Below, piece after piece: positions 62,198 to 64,000 of a stretch of 64,000 nucleotides of DNA. Position numbers and translations under genes: made by a program. The DNA comes from Cheiracanthium punctorium (taxonomy: Eukaryota; Arthropoda; Arachnida; Araneae; Cheiracanthiidae): positions 1,922,001-1,986,000 of the forward strand of contig JAWZYV010016058.1 in assembly GCA_038373885.1 (NCBI GenBank), read 5' to 3'. Below the pieces are notes generated by a model. The model saw only the letters and a list, made by a program, of their open reading frames with translations. It searched no databases and had not been told where the DNA came from. Each line of letters opens with the position of its first letter. The stretch's first letter is position 1.

Positions 62198-64000
62198 ACC
62201 AACGATCGCGGCTGCGGCGTTTTTGACGATTTTCTAGCTAACTAAGCTCAGTTTCGTGGGCGCGGCGTTTCTTCCATAAATTACGGTAATCATCGCAACG
62301 GGCACCGTTTTTTGTTTATGAAGGGACACGATTTGCTATTTGCAGATGAAACATTATGGACCAATTCGTTTTTCAACATGTACACATGCATTGTTTTTTT
62401 TTTAAATTGATATTGTACCTTTTTGAGAAAGAAAAATGGAGGAAAATGTTTTTTTGGTGGAAAATAAATCTGCTGTCTTTAAATGAAAACTTAAAGGAGA
62501 AATCAATACGCCTTTCATAACTTGTTATTCGCAAAGTTTTTATGTATTCACACTGTTTACAAAAGCGATTCATATGTTTTACCTTTTCGAGCTTAAAAAA
62601 AAAAAAAAAAAAAAGCCCCCTCCTCTGAAATGGGTAACGATCCGCCACATCTCTATGTATATGTATTTTCCCGATTTGAACTGGCACTATTTTTTCAGGC
62701 CCCACCACTGAAGCAGGTCACGAGCCGCCACTGGCTGTTATAGAAAGTGGACAGATTCTATTAACGGAAGGGAAGGATAGACTTGCAAAAACATTAAAAC
62801 TATTACAAGAAAATGAAAAAGCTCAAGAAGAAATTAATAAAAATAAAAAAAAGAATAAATAGAAAACTAGATAACTTATGATACTTAATTTGTAACCTCA
62901 TTATTAATTTCTCATAATCTTAATTTTTAACTTCCCATAATTCTTAATTTCTCTCAACAGTCATTAAATATTTTTTGTTTACATTTGCTTTGTATATTGT
63001 GTTCAAGTATTATAGATGAATATGTAAAATATGTGTATGCTATTAAAAGTACACACATTTAATTATTCTAACCATCAAATTTATTTTGTTTTCGATACTG
63101 CATACCAATTACGTGTTGTTGTATAAGAGGTATAATATTTAGGTTTTCAAAAATCTCCATTTAGTACTACTTGTGATTTGTAATAGAACCAAAGAATGAG
63201 ATAGAAGCTTTTGTTTTAAAATTTAGTTTTCATTTTATTTGTGCTCTCTTTTTCGAGAGGAAGATTCCCTAAATGATTCTGAAAAAGAAAGAAAAAAAAA
63301 AGGGACAGGGATTGGCAACCTGTGGCTCGCAAGCCGCATACAAATCATACTCATGGTTCTTGAGTAGGAAAAACTGACTTAACCACAGAAAGGTTGCCGA
63401 CTCCTGATATGTATTGTTTTTACCAAGTTGCTGATAGCATAGCCTGTATACACCCTTTTTTTTTTCCAGAGCTTTCCTAAAGTGCTTTCAAATAGTGTTT
63501 TGCTTTTAGCAAATGGTGTTTGCTCGCAAACTTTGCTTTTCTTGTATGCATTTATTGTGTTCCTTAATCTTCAATTTTATGCTCCAAAATCATGTTGATT
63601 CTGATCTCGAATCTTAGTTTTCCTCTCGGAAACTATTTTTTTGTGCTCCCGAGGTGCTCCCAAATGAAATTTTTTCTGCTCCCGGGGTGCTCCCAAATCG
63701 AGTGTTGGAGTTAACATACCTGCACTATGCACAAAAGGGTTAAATAGTATACATCTCCAATTAATCTTTTTTTTATAATTATCCCAAAAAAACAAAATAT
63801 TTTTTATAATGGCTATTTACTTAAATTTAGTTTAAAAAAAAATTTATACTGTATAGAATCTGATTATAATTTAAATTTAATTTAACTTAAATCAATCTTA
63901 AAGAATTTTGTTTTATGTACTTAGATTCTATTAACTTCATTATTATTATTTTATACTTCATTTAGCCAACTAAGCTGGAATGGGGTTATTGGAACAGCTC
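2493..64000 (+). CDS. ESPL1: Separase (peptidase C50), 22 exons, 3' end outside window
   Basis: Separase is the caspase-like cysteine protease that cleaves the cohesin kleisin subunit at anaphase and is held inactive by securin and Cdk1-cyclin B (family knowledge). Coding segments on the + strand, each bounded by AG and GT (one GC), join in phase into about 1,966 codons: 2493-2561, 5983-6228, 11165-12074, 13778-13891, 16308-16444, 17269-17456, 28625-28723, 29183-29326, 30875-31025, 33187-33465, 33559-33807, 34659-34926, 36403-36556, 38052-39748, 42494-42612, 44921-45143, 49717-49868, 50160-50279, 50855-51007, 53294-53470, 58713-58927, 63966-64000. Residues 1-1000 look alpha-helical, about 1270-1560 is a low-complexity Ser/Lys linker, and 1569 onward resembles the conserved C-terminal half (S-W-T-V-I-Q near 1683, H-P-V-I-L-I-L-D near 1875, L-P-W-E at 1888-1891). 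The catalytic His and Cys should lie past 64000. Human separase has about 2,120 residues, so roughly 150-250 are missing here. Confidence 0.9.
2562..5982 (+). other. Intron 1
   Basis: Phase-0 GT-AG intron, AT-rich. It holds a GC-rich 117-bp segment at 3149-3265, an A-run near 4105-4125, and a short segment at about 5745-5840 resembling the repeat at 6674-6920. Nothing else was recognised. Confidence 0.6.
3149..3265. other. GC-rich segment bounded by TAGTCGGGCC repeats
   Basis: TAGTCGGGCC at 3149-3158 recurs at 3256-3265. The 107 bases from the start of one copy to the start of the next are much richer in GC than the intron around them. Possibly a small retroposed insert with a 10-bp target duplication; no family recognised. 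Confidence 0.4.
5983..6228 (+). CDS. ESPL1: Separase exon 2 (residues 24-105)
   Basis: Acceptor TTTTCAG, then 82 open codons with helical character (E-V-C-S-I-L-R-A-L-Y), ending at a GTAAGT donor in phase 0. It belongs to the separase N-terminal helical-repeat region, which is poorly conserved between phyla. The assignment rests on phase and position. Confidence 0.75.
6674..6920 (+). repeat. Dispersed segment, uninterrupted copy (empty site)
   Basis: Runs from TAACTATTTTCAGTAATATT to CATGCAGGTATC and corresponds to 7770-7856 plus 9244-9388. Here GTGTTACTAGAGTTTATGG is continuous, showing the target TA before insertion. A diverged relative lies near 5745-5840. Confidence 0.8.
7025..7766 (+). 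mobile_element. Tigger-like element remnant
   Basis: The left end CAGTGAAACCCCAATCTATC and the inverted right end CACTATAACCTCGATTCATC resemble pogo/Tigger termini. TA flanks both sides (7023-7024 and 7767-7768). The open frame 7290-7505 resembles an acidic transposase C-terminus (S-L-S-E-A-I-K-V-F-E-T-V near its end). Inactive. Confidence 0.7.
7857..9241. mobile_element. pogo-like non-autonomous element with known empty site
   Basis: The left end CAGTATAGAACCTGTTATCC and the inverted right end CAGTATGGAACCCCTAATCT match. TA duplications sit at 7855-7856 and 9242-9243. The boundaries are supported by the paralogous empty site at 6674-6920. A second pogo-like element (8041-8955) is nested inside. 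Confidence 0.85.
8041..8955. mobile_element. pogo-like element nested in the 7857-9241 element
   Basis: The left end CAGTCGAACTCCGATTTAAC and the inverted right end CAGTCGAACCTCGATTTAAT are near-perfect Tigger-type termini. The right flank has TA; the left flank reads AA, probably mutated. No transposase frame survives. A-runs at about 8406-8437 and 8887. Confidence 0.8.
11165..12074 (+). CDS. ESPL1: Separase exon 3 (residues 106-409)
   Basis: Acceptor TTTCTAG, then 303 codons plus one base, ending at AATG/GTATGA (phase 1). The protein is rich in Cys, Trp and Leu and looks like stacked helices (W-S-W-L-E-E-F, F-D-I-L-I-H-L), as expected for the separase superhelical N-terminal domain. The frame continues open to about 12193, but exon 4 joins in phase only from 12074. 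Confidence 0.8.
12129..12937. mobile_element. MITE-like element, TIR AGKGATGCCACT, TAATTA duplication
   Basis: The left end reads TAGGGATGCCAC. The reverse complement of the right end reads CAGTGATGCCAC, so 10 of 12 bases agree. The hexamer TAATTA abuts both ends (12123-12128 and 12938-12943), which fits a target-site duplication. About 810 bp with no coding capacity seen. The ends are hAT-like, but hAT duplications are usually 8 bp, so the superfamily is uncertain. Confidence 0.5.
12551..12578. repeat. Poly(A) run, 28 bp
   Basis: An uninterrupted run of A inside the MITE-like element of intron 3. Confidence 0.95.
13778..13891 (+). CDS. ESPL1: Separase exon 4 (residues 409-447)
   Basis: Acceptor TAACTAG. 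The split Glu codon is completed and followed by T-K-K-K-D-L-I-N-E-A-E-D, with a donor CTTG/GTAAGT. Phase 1 to phase 1. Both splice sites match consensus well. Confidence 0.75.
14083..15040 (+). pseudogene. Decayed LINE ORF2: RNase H and C-terminal end
   Basis: The frame from 14083 reads like a ruined RNase H domain of a Jockey/R1-type non-LTR retrotransposon: Q-T-A-I-D-H-L-S-S-L resembles the conserved D-S-Q-x-A-L stretch, and G-W-V-P-H resembles W-V-P-S-H. The frame from 14756 carries A-V-A-A-F-R-L-T-T-x-H-D-C-L and H-L-H-R-F, matching the well-known post-RNase H signature of these elements, followed near 14950 by N-A-E-Y-L-L-T-C-S in another frame. Frameshifts and stops separate the pieces. 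Dead remnant. Confidence 0.65.
16219..16247. repeat. (GT)n microsatellite plus G-run
   Basis: About ten GT units followed by nine G, close to the exon 5 acceptor. Confidence 0.95.
16308..16444 (+). CDS. ESPL1: Separase exon 5 (residues 447-492)
   Basis: Acceptor TTTTTAG, phase 1 to phase 0. It encodes A-C-I-T-R-F-A-V-T-L-Y-S-L-R and a following helix. The donor is CAG/GCAAGT, a GC-AG intron. The nearest GT alternative would break the frame into exon 6. Confidence 0.75.
16445..17268 (+). other. Intron 5 (GC-AG)
   Basis: It begins GCAAGT and ends GCTATAG. AT-rich, with no recognised repeat family. Confidence 0.65.
17269..17456 (+). CDS. ESPL1: Separase exon 6 (residues 493-555)
   Basis: It begins L-T-L-W-K-L-H-E-V-F and ends in a Lys-rich helix (K-K-D-A-V-R-K-A-K-E-K). 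The donor is TCA/GTATGT at phase 2. The next in-phase exon lies 11.2 kb away, beyond a block of transposons. Confidence 0.75.
17563..17588. repeat. Poly(T) run, 26 bp
   Basis: Uninterrupted T-run at the start of intron 6. Confidence 0.95.
17854..17995 (+). repeat. Tandem array, 32-bp unit, about 4.5 copies
   Basis: TTCAC recurs at 17854, 17886 and 17918, with a diverged copy (TTCCA) at 17950 and another at 17982, exactly 32 bases apart. Units read TTCACAAAATATTTTATCCT then AAAAACGGACC. The fourth unit is the most diverged. Confidence 0.85.
18373..19725 (+). repeat. 1.35-kb direct duplication, copy A
   Basis: Begins AGTGGTTAGTGACCTAACTG and ends near GATTCATATTTTTTTTAGAA. It is nearly identical to 19856-21210, with only scattered substitutions and small indels by eye. 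The opening bases recall a tRNA-derived SINE head, but no B box is convincing. Interior AT-rich, no coding recognised. Confidence 0.85.
19726..19855. repeat. Low-complexity spacer between the duplicated copies
   Basis: About 130 bp, mostly TTTTA/TTTAT repeats followed by a short unique stretch (CCTAGAATAACCCGG). It may have grown by slippage after the duplication. Confidence 0.7.
19856..21210 (+). repeat. 1.35-kb direct duplication, copy B
   Basis: Second copy of 18373-19725. Differences include a CA insertion near 20390 and single-base changes. Similarity stops at about 21210, after which copy B continues into an open frame absent from copy A. Confidence 0.85.
21151..21591 (+). CDS. Unassigned open reading frame in repeat DNA (146 codons)
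   Basis: It starts inside duplication copy B and runs beyond it. The protein has a hydrophobic stretch near residues 20-40 (I-I-T-G-C-F-L-V-R-I-V-F-C-F-Y-C) and a more polar part (Q-L-E-R-E-L-S-P-K-I-N-F-A-W-G-F-P-S-P-Q). The region is less AT-rich than its neighbours. I do not recognise it. It may be an old element's coding piece or chance. Not part of separase. Confidence 0.25.
   Translation: MHDATINSHLPAIHIFFRKFPTTVIITGCFLVRIVFCFYCTDSERLSSQITLDVLKIAEQNNPVFYLRKVSFDENLLLRHSENELIKIQLERELSPKINFAWGFPSPQKWLEAKRNSTGKPPSPTKRPSHMVIYVQVSQLSNELLF
22237..22430. mobile_element. 194-bp insert in Tc1, flanked by 13-bp direct repeats
   Basis: ATCAGACGACCTA occurs at 22224-22236 and again at 22418-22430. 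Removing one copy plus the sequence between restores transposase reading L-P-W-T-A-R-S-S-D-L-S-P-I-E across the join. The insert is GC-rich (GGGGAGGCCCACAGGGGGCC) and matches no family I know. The long target duplication suggests retrotransposition, for example of a SINE or RNA fragment, but there is no clear poly(A) tail. Confidence 0.65.
22921..23048 (+). pseudogene. hAT transposase fragment, middle region
   Basis: The frame reads F-L-A-Y-M-L-R-P-M-F-K-G-K-G-L-S, resembling the A-x-L-L-x-P-x-F-K-G-K-x-L-S segment before the hAT dimerisation domain. It then reads T-Q-S-E-R-A-H-I-W-A-K-Q before a stop. About 1.7 kb of unrelated or decayed sequence separates it from the C-terminal fragment. 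Confidence 0.55.
23250..23315 (+). repeat. Short direct repeat, GATAATCTTTTCGCCAGACA
   Basis: The 20-mer followed by CAG occurs twice, about 37 bases apart, within the hAT element. The similar phrase TGATGAA-ATTTTGAAAATTC at about 23640 and 23770 (period about 129) shows further local duplication. Confidence 0.7.
24747..25052 (+). pseudogene. hAT transposase C-terminal dimerisation domain remnant
   Basis: Reads T-W-W-T-A-I-S-K-C, then L-V-I-Q-L-F-S-S-P-V-S-S-A-A-V-E-K-M-V-S-S-F, a clear match to the hAT C-terminal signature (L-L-S-x-P-x-S-S-A-x-V-E-R-x-F-S). An in-frame TGA follows the S-S-F, after which the frame resumes (L-G-T-E-K-C-A-K-L-F-I-C-Y) to a stop. Inactive. Confidence 0.8.
25324..25385. 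repeat. 62-bp inverted repeat, left arm
   Basis: TTAGGCAAGTTGGAGTGTAT onward; the reverse complement lies at 25608-25669 with a single mismatch. The arm overlaps the last 11 bases of the tRNA-like sequence at 25375-25446. Confidence 0.9.
25375..25446 (-). tRNA. tRNA-like sequence (anticodon GTT), probably a pseudogene or SINE head
   Basis: The minus strand reads TCCCAGAGTAGCTCAGTGGT (A box) through GGTTCGACTCCCAG (B box). It folds with D stem GCTC/GAGC, a perfect T stem CTGGG/CCCAG and an acceptor stem with one mismatch. The anticodon loop ACGTTAA would give GTT (Asn), but the anticodon stem has a C-T mismatch. It sits inside a hAT copy and its 3' end is part of an inverted repeat, so it is more likely a transposed tRNA-derived unit than a working host tRNA. 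Confidence 0.6.
25608..25669. repeat. 62-bp inverted repeat, right arm
   Basis: Reverse complement of 25324-25385 (61 of 62). It contains CAGCTCTGGAA, a second copy of the tRNA-like 3' acceptor end. CATCTTAATTAT follows at 25670-25681 and also occurs at 25271-25282, 41 bases outside the left arm. Confidence 0.9.
26481..26788. mobile_element. Foldback MITE inserted in the Tc1 transposase
   Basis: CATAACA flanks the insert (26474-26480 and 26782-26788). Most of it is an imperfect palindrome: TTCCTCAGTCAAAGCCCTTC on the left against GAAGGCCTTTGACTGAGGAA on the right, with arms of about 120 bp meeting near 26645. Removing it rejoins transposase A-R-H-T-G-P-Q-Q with V-M-V-W-G-A-I. No coding capacity. 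Confidence 0.8.
28451..28530. repeat. Two adjacent hairpins
   Basis: ACGACAGTACATCAAC (28451-28466) is perfectly complementary to 28478-28493 across an 11-base loop. Immediately after, CTTTTTAACGTAAC pairs with GTTATGTTAAAAAG. The surrounding sequence (TATCTCCAAAATCT) recurs near 56620, so this belongs to a dispersed repeat. Confidence 0.75.
28625..28723 (+). CDS. ESPL1: Separase exon 7 (residues 555-588)
   Basis: Starts after TTTAAAG and completes the His codon split from exon 6. It encodes T-V-S-D-F-L-Q-C-M-D-V-E-I-D-V-E-K-E. Donor ACG/GTAAGA, phase 2 on both sides. Confidence 0.75.
29183..29326 (+). CDS. ESPL1: Separase exon 8 (residues 588-636)
   Basis: Acceptor AATTTAG, then W-N-A-E-K-E-A-I-A-V-S-K-R-I-L, a helical pair typical of the TPR-like region. 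Donor AAAAAA/GTAAGT at phase 2. Confidence 0.8.
29406..29901. mobile_element. Non-autonomous hAT-like element
   Basis: The left end CAGTGGTCATCAACTATTTT matches the inverted right end CAGTGGTCACCAAATGGTGG at its first 14 bases with one change. The flanking octamers CTCTGATA and CTCTAAAA agree at 6 of 8 positions. The 496-bp interior has a C-run and no transposase. Confidence 0.65.
30049..30077. repeat. Poly(A) run, 29 bp
   Basis: Uninterrupted A-run in intron 8. Confidence 0.95.
30875..31025 (+). CDS. ESPL1: Separase exon 9 (residues 636-686)
   Basis: Acceptor TTGTAG, then N-L-S-E-I-C-M-E-T-I-N-L-Y-V-D-I-L, ending N-V-A-E with donor GAG/GTGAGC in phase 0. Confidence 0.8.
31026..33186 (+). 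other. Intron 9
   Basis: Phase-0 intron. It holds TA microsatellites (about 31551-31570 and 32156-32176) flanking a GC-richer block interpreted as a solo LTR. Confidence 0.6.
31685..32128 (+). mobile_element. Possible solo LTR
   Basis: The block starts TGTTACGCTGGGAGACG and ends TTCCAACA. It has a TATA-like TATTTAAG near 31906, a GC-richer R/U5-like stretch, and a polyadenylation-type AATAAA near 32080. This order fits an LTR, but no matching target duplication or internal region was found, and the left boundary could instead be 31802. Confidence 0.4.
33187..33465 (+). CDS. ESPL1: Separase exon 10 (residues 687-779)
   Basis: 93 codons, phase 0 at both ends. An acidic segment (V-E-E-E-N-D-T-C-D) is followed by a helical part containing A-I-Q-L-W-D-D-I and Q-W-Q-D-L. 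Donor TAT/GTAAGT. Confidence 0.8.
33559..33807 (+). CDS. ESPL1: Separase exon 11 (residues 780-862)
   Basis: 83 codons, phase 0. L-K-L-W-L-F-L-R-S-V-S-I-A-V-K and L-L-V-R-L-G-Y-L-N-M-A resemble TPR-type helix pairs of separase. Intron 10 before it is only 93 bases. Confidence 0.85.
34659..34926 (+). CDS. ESPL1: Separase exon 12 (residues 863-952)
   Basis: Acceptor CAATAG, then F-E-D-G-L-Q-I-L-R-D-I-L. Open for 89 codons plus one base; donor TTTG/GTAGGT in phase 1. It has no internal start, so it is easily missed by ORF scans. Confidence 0.8.
34927..36402 (+). other. Intron 12
   Basis: Phase-1 intron with a small imperfect foldback (about 35217-35342) and a TA microsatellite (about 35940-35964). 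The rest is AT-rich. Confidence 0.6.
35217..35342. repeat. Imperfect foldback element around AAGTCACCCC
   Basis: The left side CATAAGTCACCCCAGGAAA pairs imperfectly with the right side TTCAGGGGTGACTTAT, across a C-run loop. About 125 bp; it may be a small MITE. Confidence 0.5.
36403..36556 (+). CDS. ESPL1: Separase exon 13 (residues 952-1003)
   Basis: L-K-A-H-V-Y-L-G-E-L-Y-F-K-I-G-D-P-R-L-S-R has the pattern of a tetratricopeptide helix pair, common in separase orthologs. Donor CTG/GTAAGT in phase 2. Confidence 0.85.
36557..38051 (+). other. Intron 13
   Basis: Phase-2 intron. The stretch 36680-37260 may be an old DNA transposon (it opens CCAATGATGGACAATTAC), but no partner end was confirmed. 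A G-run lies near 37060. Confidence 0.5.
38052..39748 (+). CDS. ESPL1: Separase exon 14 (residues 1003-1569), linker exon
   Basis: The largest exon, 1,697 bases, phase 2 in and phase 1 out. The first half is helical (L-L-Q-L-E-I-S-L-L-S-Y-L-L; L-Q-K-L-E-F-Y-C). The second half is low complexity: Ser, Lys and Asn rich, with a basic patch at about 1438-1459 (S-K-K-K-T-R-S and S-T-K-R-K-G) that could serve as a nuclear localisation signal. It carries S-I-E-C-S-R at 1490-1495, KEN at 1420 and 1477, and S-P-A-K at 1533. In human separase the equivalent region holds the self-cleavage sites. Donor GCTG/GTAAGT; the frame runs on into a TA microsatellite, which is intronic. Confidence 0.9.
39808..39854. 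repeat. (TA)n microsatellite, 47 bp
   Basis: About 23 TA units starting 60 bases after the exon 14 donor. Confidence 0.95.
41804..42279. mobile_element. MITE-like element with TTCATTAATTACA ends
   Basis: The left end GATGCCTTTCATTAATTACA and the inverted right end GAGGTCATTCATTAATTACA share a 13-base core. C-rich stretches sit symmetrically inside (41850-41863 and about 42188-42247). 476 bp, no coding capacity. Family unknown. Confidence 0.5.
42494..42612 (+). CDS. ESPL1: Separase exon 15 (residues 1569-1608)
   Basis: Acceptor TTCTAG. Encodes L-E-E-I-I-S-E-L-Y-E-L-R then Y-G-D-I-C-K-L-L-G-V-L-L, resembling the conserved segment before the separase protease domain. Donor AAA/GTGAGC in phase 0. 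Confidence 0.85.
42613..44920 (+). other. Intron 15
   Basis: Phase-0 intron, AT-rich with a C-run near 43200. No repeat family was recognised with confidence. Confidence 0.6.
44921..45143 (+). CDS. ESPL1: Separase exon 16 (residues 1609-1683)
   Basis: Acceptor TTTCAG. Encodes S-F-F-L-S-E-A-F-S-M-T-L-Q and a helix rich in Glu and Arg. It ends in phase 1 at GAAA/GTAAGC, next to a C-run of 15. Confidence 0.85.
45197..45612. mobile_element. pogo/mariner-type MITE, TA target
   Basis: The left end CATTGAAACTTCTCTAAATA and the inverted right end CAATGAAATTTCTCTAAAAT match closely, and TA flanks both ends (45195-45196 and 45613-45614). 416 bp, no coding. Confidence 0.65.
46114..47060. mobile_element. 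Non-autonomous DNA transposon, CAGGGTG ends, TAATA duplication
   Basis: The left end CAGGGTGTCGACAGATCAGG and the inverted right end CAGGGTGGCTACAGAAACTG agree at 13 of the first 15 bases. The pentamer TAATA abuts both ends (46109-46113 and 47061-47065). Subterminal CAGGGAA motifs repeat near both ends. The superfamily is uncertain. Confidence 0.65.
47183..47213 (-). ncRNA. Hammerhead-like motif at Penelope 3' tail (family 1)
   Basis: The minus strand reads CTGAGGA, a hairpin with ACAG/CTGT stem, then GAAA. This mirrors the hammerhead core order CUGANGA - stem II - GAAA. The plus-strand copy (48435-48465) has AAAA instead of GAAA. Hammerhead ribozymes are known in Penelope-like elements; activity here is unproven, since an extra base sits before stem II. 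Confidence 0.35.
47235..48044 (-). CDS. Penelope-like RT C-terminus plus GIY-YIG endonuclease, partial
   Basis: The open frame of 269 codons has no genuine start; its first 25 or so codons cross the palindromic junction. H-V-N-R-A-L-E-I-C-S-N and Y-P-S-N-I-I-P-R-L-I are typical of the RT-endonuclease connector. The endonuclease carries G-I-Y-K-I, G-Y-Y-I-G, the conserved Arg segment K-R-K-I-K-D-R-I-K-E-H and a C-terminal E-A-L-E-I. The endonuclease frame is intact, but without the RT palm the copy cannot move by itself. Confidence 0.8.
   Translation of the reverse strand: MSSVIGILSCYHYYLTILLLLVGFRKPTNNNKIVNYSSKTTYNYKISILRSHVNRALEICSNQKLLKDEIQFIQKLAREANYPSNIIPRLIRNRRKKLNIINDAQKEKSTFTYPIPYCCGLAVKISNCARKMNLRIPIKPNSNIFKRIQSDKDKINPLETAGIYKINFTYRDSNLPGYYIGVTKRKIKDRIKEHINDIKYNRQSTALSRLALKENIDIDFINVKKIANYNNHSYGLRREALEIMTQEGAANDMAHAQIEQSWQALMKKR
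47941..48002. repeat. Perfect 62-bp palindrome at the Penelope inversion point
   Basis: The left half TTGACAATTTTATTATTATT-GGTGGGTTTTC is the exact reverse complement of the right half, with no spacer (centre TCGA at about 47970-47973). Confidence 0.98.
48016..48089 (+). repeat. 26-bp tandem repeat, three copies, CATGATAAAATACCTATTAC
   Basis: CATGATAAAATACCTATTAC starts at 48016, 48042 and 48068. The same 20-mer, preceded by GA, ends both arms of the second Penelope pair (about 48878-48900 and, inverted, 49626-49646). Confidence 0.9.
48089..48545 (+). mobile_element. Penelope-like element, plus-strand partial copy
   Basis: Inverted repeat of 47104-47569, covering most of the GIY-YIG domain, the stop and the 3' tail. 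It differs by a 4-base deletion near 48103, a 1-base deletion near 48245 and a few substitutions, so its endonuclease frame is broken. Confidence 0.85.
48885..49235 (-). mobile_element. Second Penelope-like family, 3' fragment, minus copy
   Basis: The minus strand encodes a decayed GIY-YIG C-terminal half (K-I-A-N-Y-N-N matches family 1), then S-I-N-D-T-T-H-A-N-I-D-S-V-W-S-N-V, a stop and a 3' tail. Frameshifts are present. The inverted partner is 49403-49655. Confidence 0.75.
49241..49370 (+). repeat. Copy of the empty insertion site of the neighbouring elements
   Basis: The segment joins sequence matching 47061-47115 directly to sequence matching 48573-48650 (GCTCAGATTA then GTTTGAAAAAATCC). 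It thus shows the locus without the Penelope dimer and with a single TAATA instead of the CAGGGTG transposon. Identity is high, with a handful of substitutions. Confidence 0.8.
49403..49655 (+). mobile_element. Second Penelope-like family, 3' fragment, plus copy
   Basis: Inverted repeat of 48885-49125. On the plus strand it reads S-I-N-D-M-T-H-A-N-I-D-S-V-W-S-N-V-M-R-R-K-F-E-R and a stop at the TGA of GATGACTGATGATGG, followed by the hammerhead-like tail. It ends 60 bases before exon 17. Confidence 0.75.
49580..49611 (+). ncRNA. Hammerhead-like motif at Penelope 3' tail (family 2)
   Basis: CTGATGA (49580-49586), one extra T, a perfect 5-bp stem GGCTG/CAGCC with a 7-base loop, then GAAA followed by TATC. 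GAAATATC could form the minimal 2-bp stem III with cleavage after C at 49612, as in very short hammerheads of Penelope-like elements. Stem I is weak, and the extra base before stem II departs from consensus. Confidence 0.45.
49717..49868 (+). CDS. ESPL1: Separase exon 17 (residues 1683-1733)
   Basis: Acceptor TTTTAG, then S-W-T-V-I-Q-I-S-A-L-H, matching the conserved W-T-V-x-Q-L-S strand of separase. Donor AGA/GTATGT, phase 0. Confidence 0.88.
50160..50279 (+). CDS. ESPL1: Separase exon 18 (residues 1734-1773)
   Basis: 40 codons, phase 0: F-L-A-E-F-E-A-V-L-E-E-S and K-S-W-W-N-T-R-S-S-L-D-I-R-M. The W-W and Arg pattern fits the W-W-x-x-R-x-x-L-D segment of separases. Donor AAA/GTAAAT. Confidence 0.88.
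50855..51007 (+). CDS. ESPL1: Separase exon 19 (residues 1774-1824)
   Basis: 51 codons, phase 0: L-T-K-D-M-E-S-I-W-L-G-C-W-K-G-L-F-L-G corresponds to the M-x-x-L-L-x-x-x-E-x-x-W-L-G-x-W-K segment near the start of the protease domain. Donor CAG/GTACTA. Confidence 0.9.
51008..53293 (+). other. Intron 19
   Basis: Phase-0 intron. The stretch 51610-52080 repeats ACTAAAAAGGCGACTTTTGC-like phrases shared with 9560-9720. A perfect 20-bp stem hairpin lies at 52086-52130. The rest is AT-rich. Confidence 0.6.
52086..52130. repeat. Perfect 20-bp stem hairpin
   Basis: GTCAATTTTATGCATTATAT pairs exactly with 52111-52130 across a 5-base loop TATTT. Confidence 0.95.
53294..53470 (+). CDS. ESPL1: Separase exon 20 (residues 1825-1883)
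   Basis: 59 codons, phase 0. It ends D-R-H-P-V-I-L-I-L-D-Q, the hydrophobic strand preceding L-P-W-E in the C50 protease fold. Donor CAG/GTAAGG. Confidence 0.9.
54198..54516. mobile_element. MITE with perfect 26-bp TIRs
   Basis: TTCAGATAGATTTAGTAGCT-ACTAAA at 54198-54223 is exactly repeated inverted at 54491-54516. The inner part of each TIR is itself a palindrome (TTTAGTAGCTACTAAA). 319 bp, no coding; family not known to me. Confidence 0.75.
54835..54871. repeat. Poly(A) run, 37 bp
   Basis: Uninterrupted A-run in intron 20. Confidence 0.95.
57063..57865 (+). mobile_element. Tigger/pogo-like element, internally deleted
   Basis: The left end CTGTAGAGTCTTGCTTATCG and the inverted right end CAGTACTTCTTTATCCGATA are related. 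TA flanks both ends (57061-57062 and 57866-57867). It encodes a decayed transposase C-terminus. Confidence 0.75.
57127..57583 (+). pseudogene. Tigger/jerky-type transposase C-terminal remnant
   Basis: Reads A-G-A-W-A-D-V-R-A-Q-T-I-A-K-S-W-K-N-L-F. After frameshifts it reads A-I-Q-Y-T-E-L-Q-E-A-T-G then L-Q-R-W-R-D-L and T-T-I-N-N-F-F-K-S, the usual C-terminal features of pogo-family transposases (S-W-K-K-L; R-R-W-R-D; I-T-D-F-F). At least two frame breaks. The DDE core is absent. Confidence 0.75.
58713..58927 (+). CDS. ESPL1: Separase exon 21 (residues 1884-1955)
   Basis: S-I-Q-D-L-P-W-E-C-M-P-V-L then P-V-T-R-M-P-S-L-S-I-L is the diagnostic separase L-P-W-E-S-x-P-x-L and P-V-x-R-x-P-S block. 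It is followed by Y-Y-V-L-N-P-G-G-D-L, matching Y-x-L-N-P-x-G-D-L in C50 peptidases. Donor AAA/GTATGG in phase 2. This exon gives the strongest family evidence in the window. Confidence 0.95.
59640..60312 (+). mobile_element. LTR-like segment, uncertain
   Basis: GC-richer block with an AATAAA near 60238 and an end TTTACA followed by TGGCGTCGTTGCGCC, which looks like an LTR end and primer-binding site. A second similar junction, ATAACA then TGGGGGCCCCC, lies at about 60005. No paired LTR or coding region was seen. Confidence 0.25.
61828..61842. repeat. Poly(C) run
   Basis: A C-run of about 15 inside the 1.05-kb MITE. Such runs are prone to assembly error. Confidence 0.85.
62167..62199. repeat. 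C-run followed by (CA)n
   Basis: About 17 C then eight CA units inside the MITE. Confidence 0.95.
62701..62862 (+). pseudogene. Unassigned Lys/Glu-rich coding-like fragment
   Basis: Preceded by an acceptor-like TTTTTTCAG, an open frame reads L-A-V-I-E-S-G-Q-I-L-L-T-E-G-K-D-R-L-A-K-T-L then a Lys/Glu-rich helix and a stop. Its 5' part (CAGTGGCGGCTCGTGACC on the minus strand) looks like a transposon terminus, so this may be the end of a mobile element joined to an old exon. Not recognised; not in frame with separase exon 22. Confidence 0.25.
63306..63405. mobile_element. Small hAT-type MITE, 100 bp
   Basis: The left end CAGGGATTGGCAACCTGTGG and the inverted right end CAGGAGTCGGCAACCTTTCT share the GGCAACCT core common in hAT termini. 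No clear target duplication remains. Confidence 0.55.
63966..64000 (+). CDS. ESPL1: Separase exon 22 (residues 1955-1967, cut by window edge)
   Basis: Acceptor CATTTAG. It completes an Asn codon, then reads Q-L-S-W-N-G-V-I-G-T-A, matching the W-x-G-x-x-G-x-x-P segment after N-P-x-G-D-L in separases. The exon continues beyond the window, where the H-x-G-x-G-x-x-x and catalytic Cys motifs are expected. Confidence 0.88.

Larger units (their letters stand above)
61236..62286. mobile_element. MITE, CCGTAATTTATGGAAGAAAC ends, TA target
   Basis: CCGTAATTTATGGAAGAAAC-GCCGCG at 61236 is exactly inverted at 62286, and TA flanks both sides (61234-61235 and 62287-62288). GCGGCGTTT motifs repeat inside both ends. 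About 1.05 kb; interior C-runs and no convincing transposase. Confidence 0.8.
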
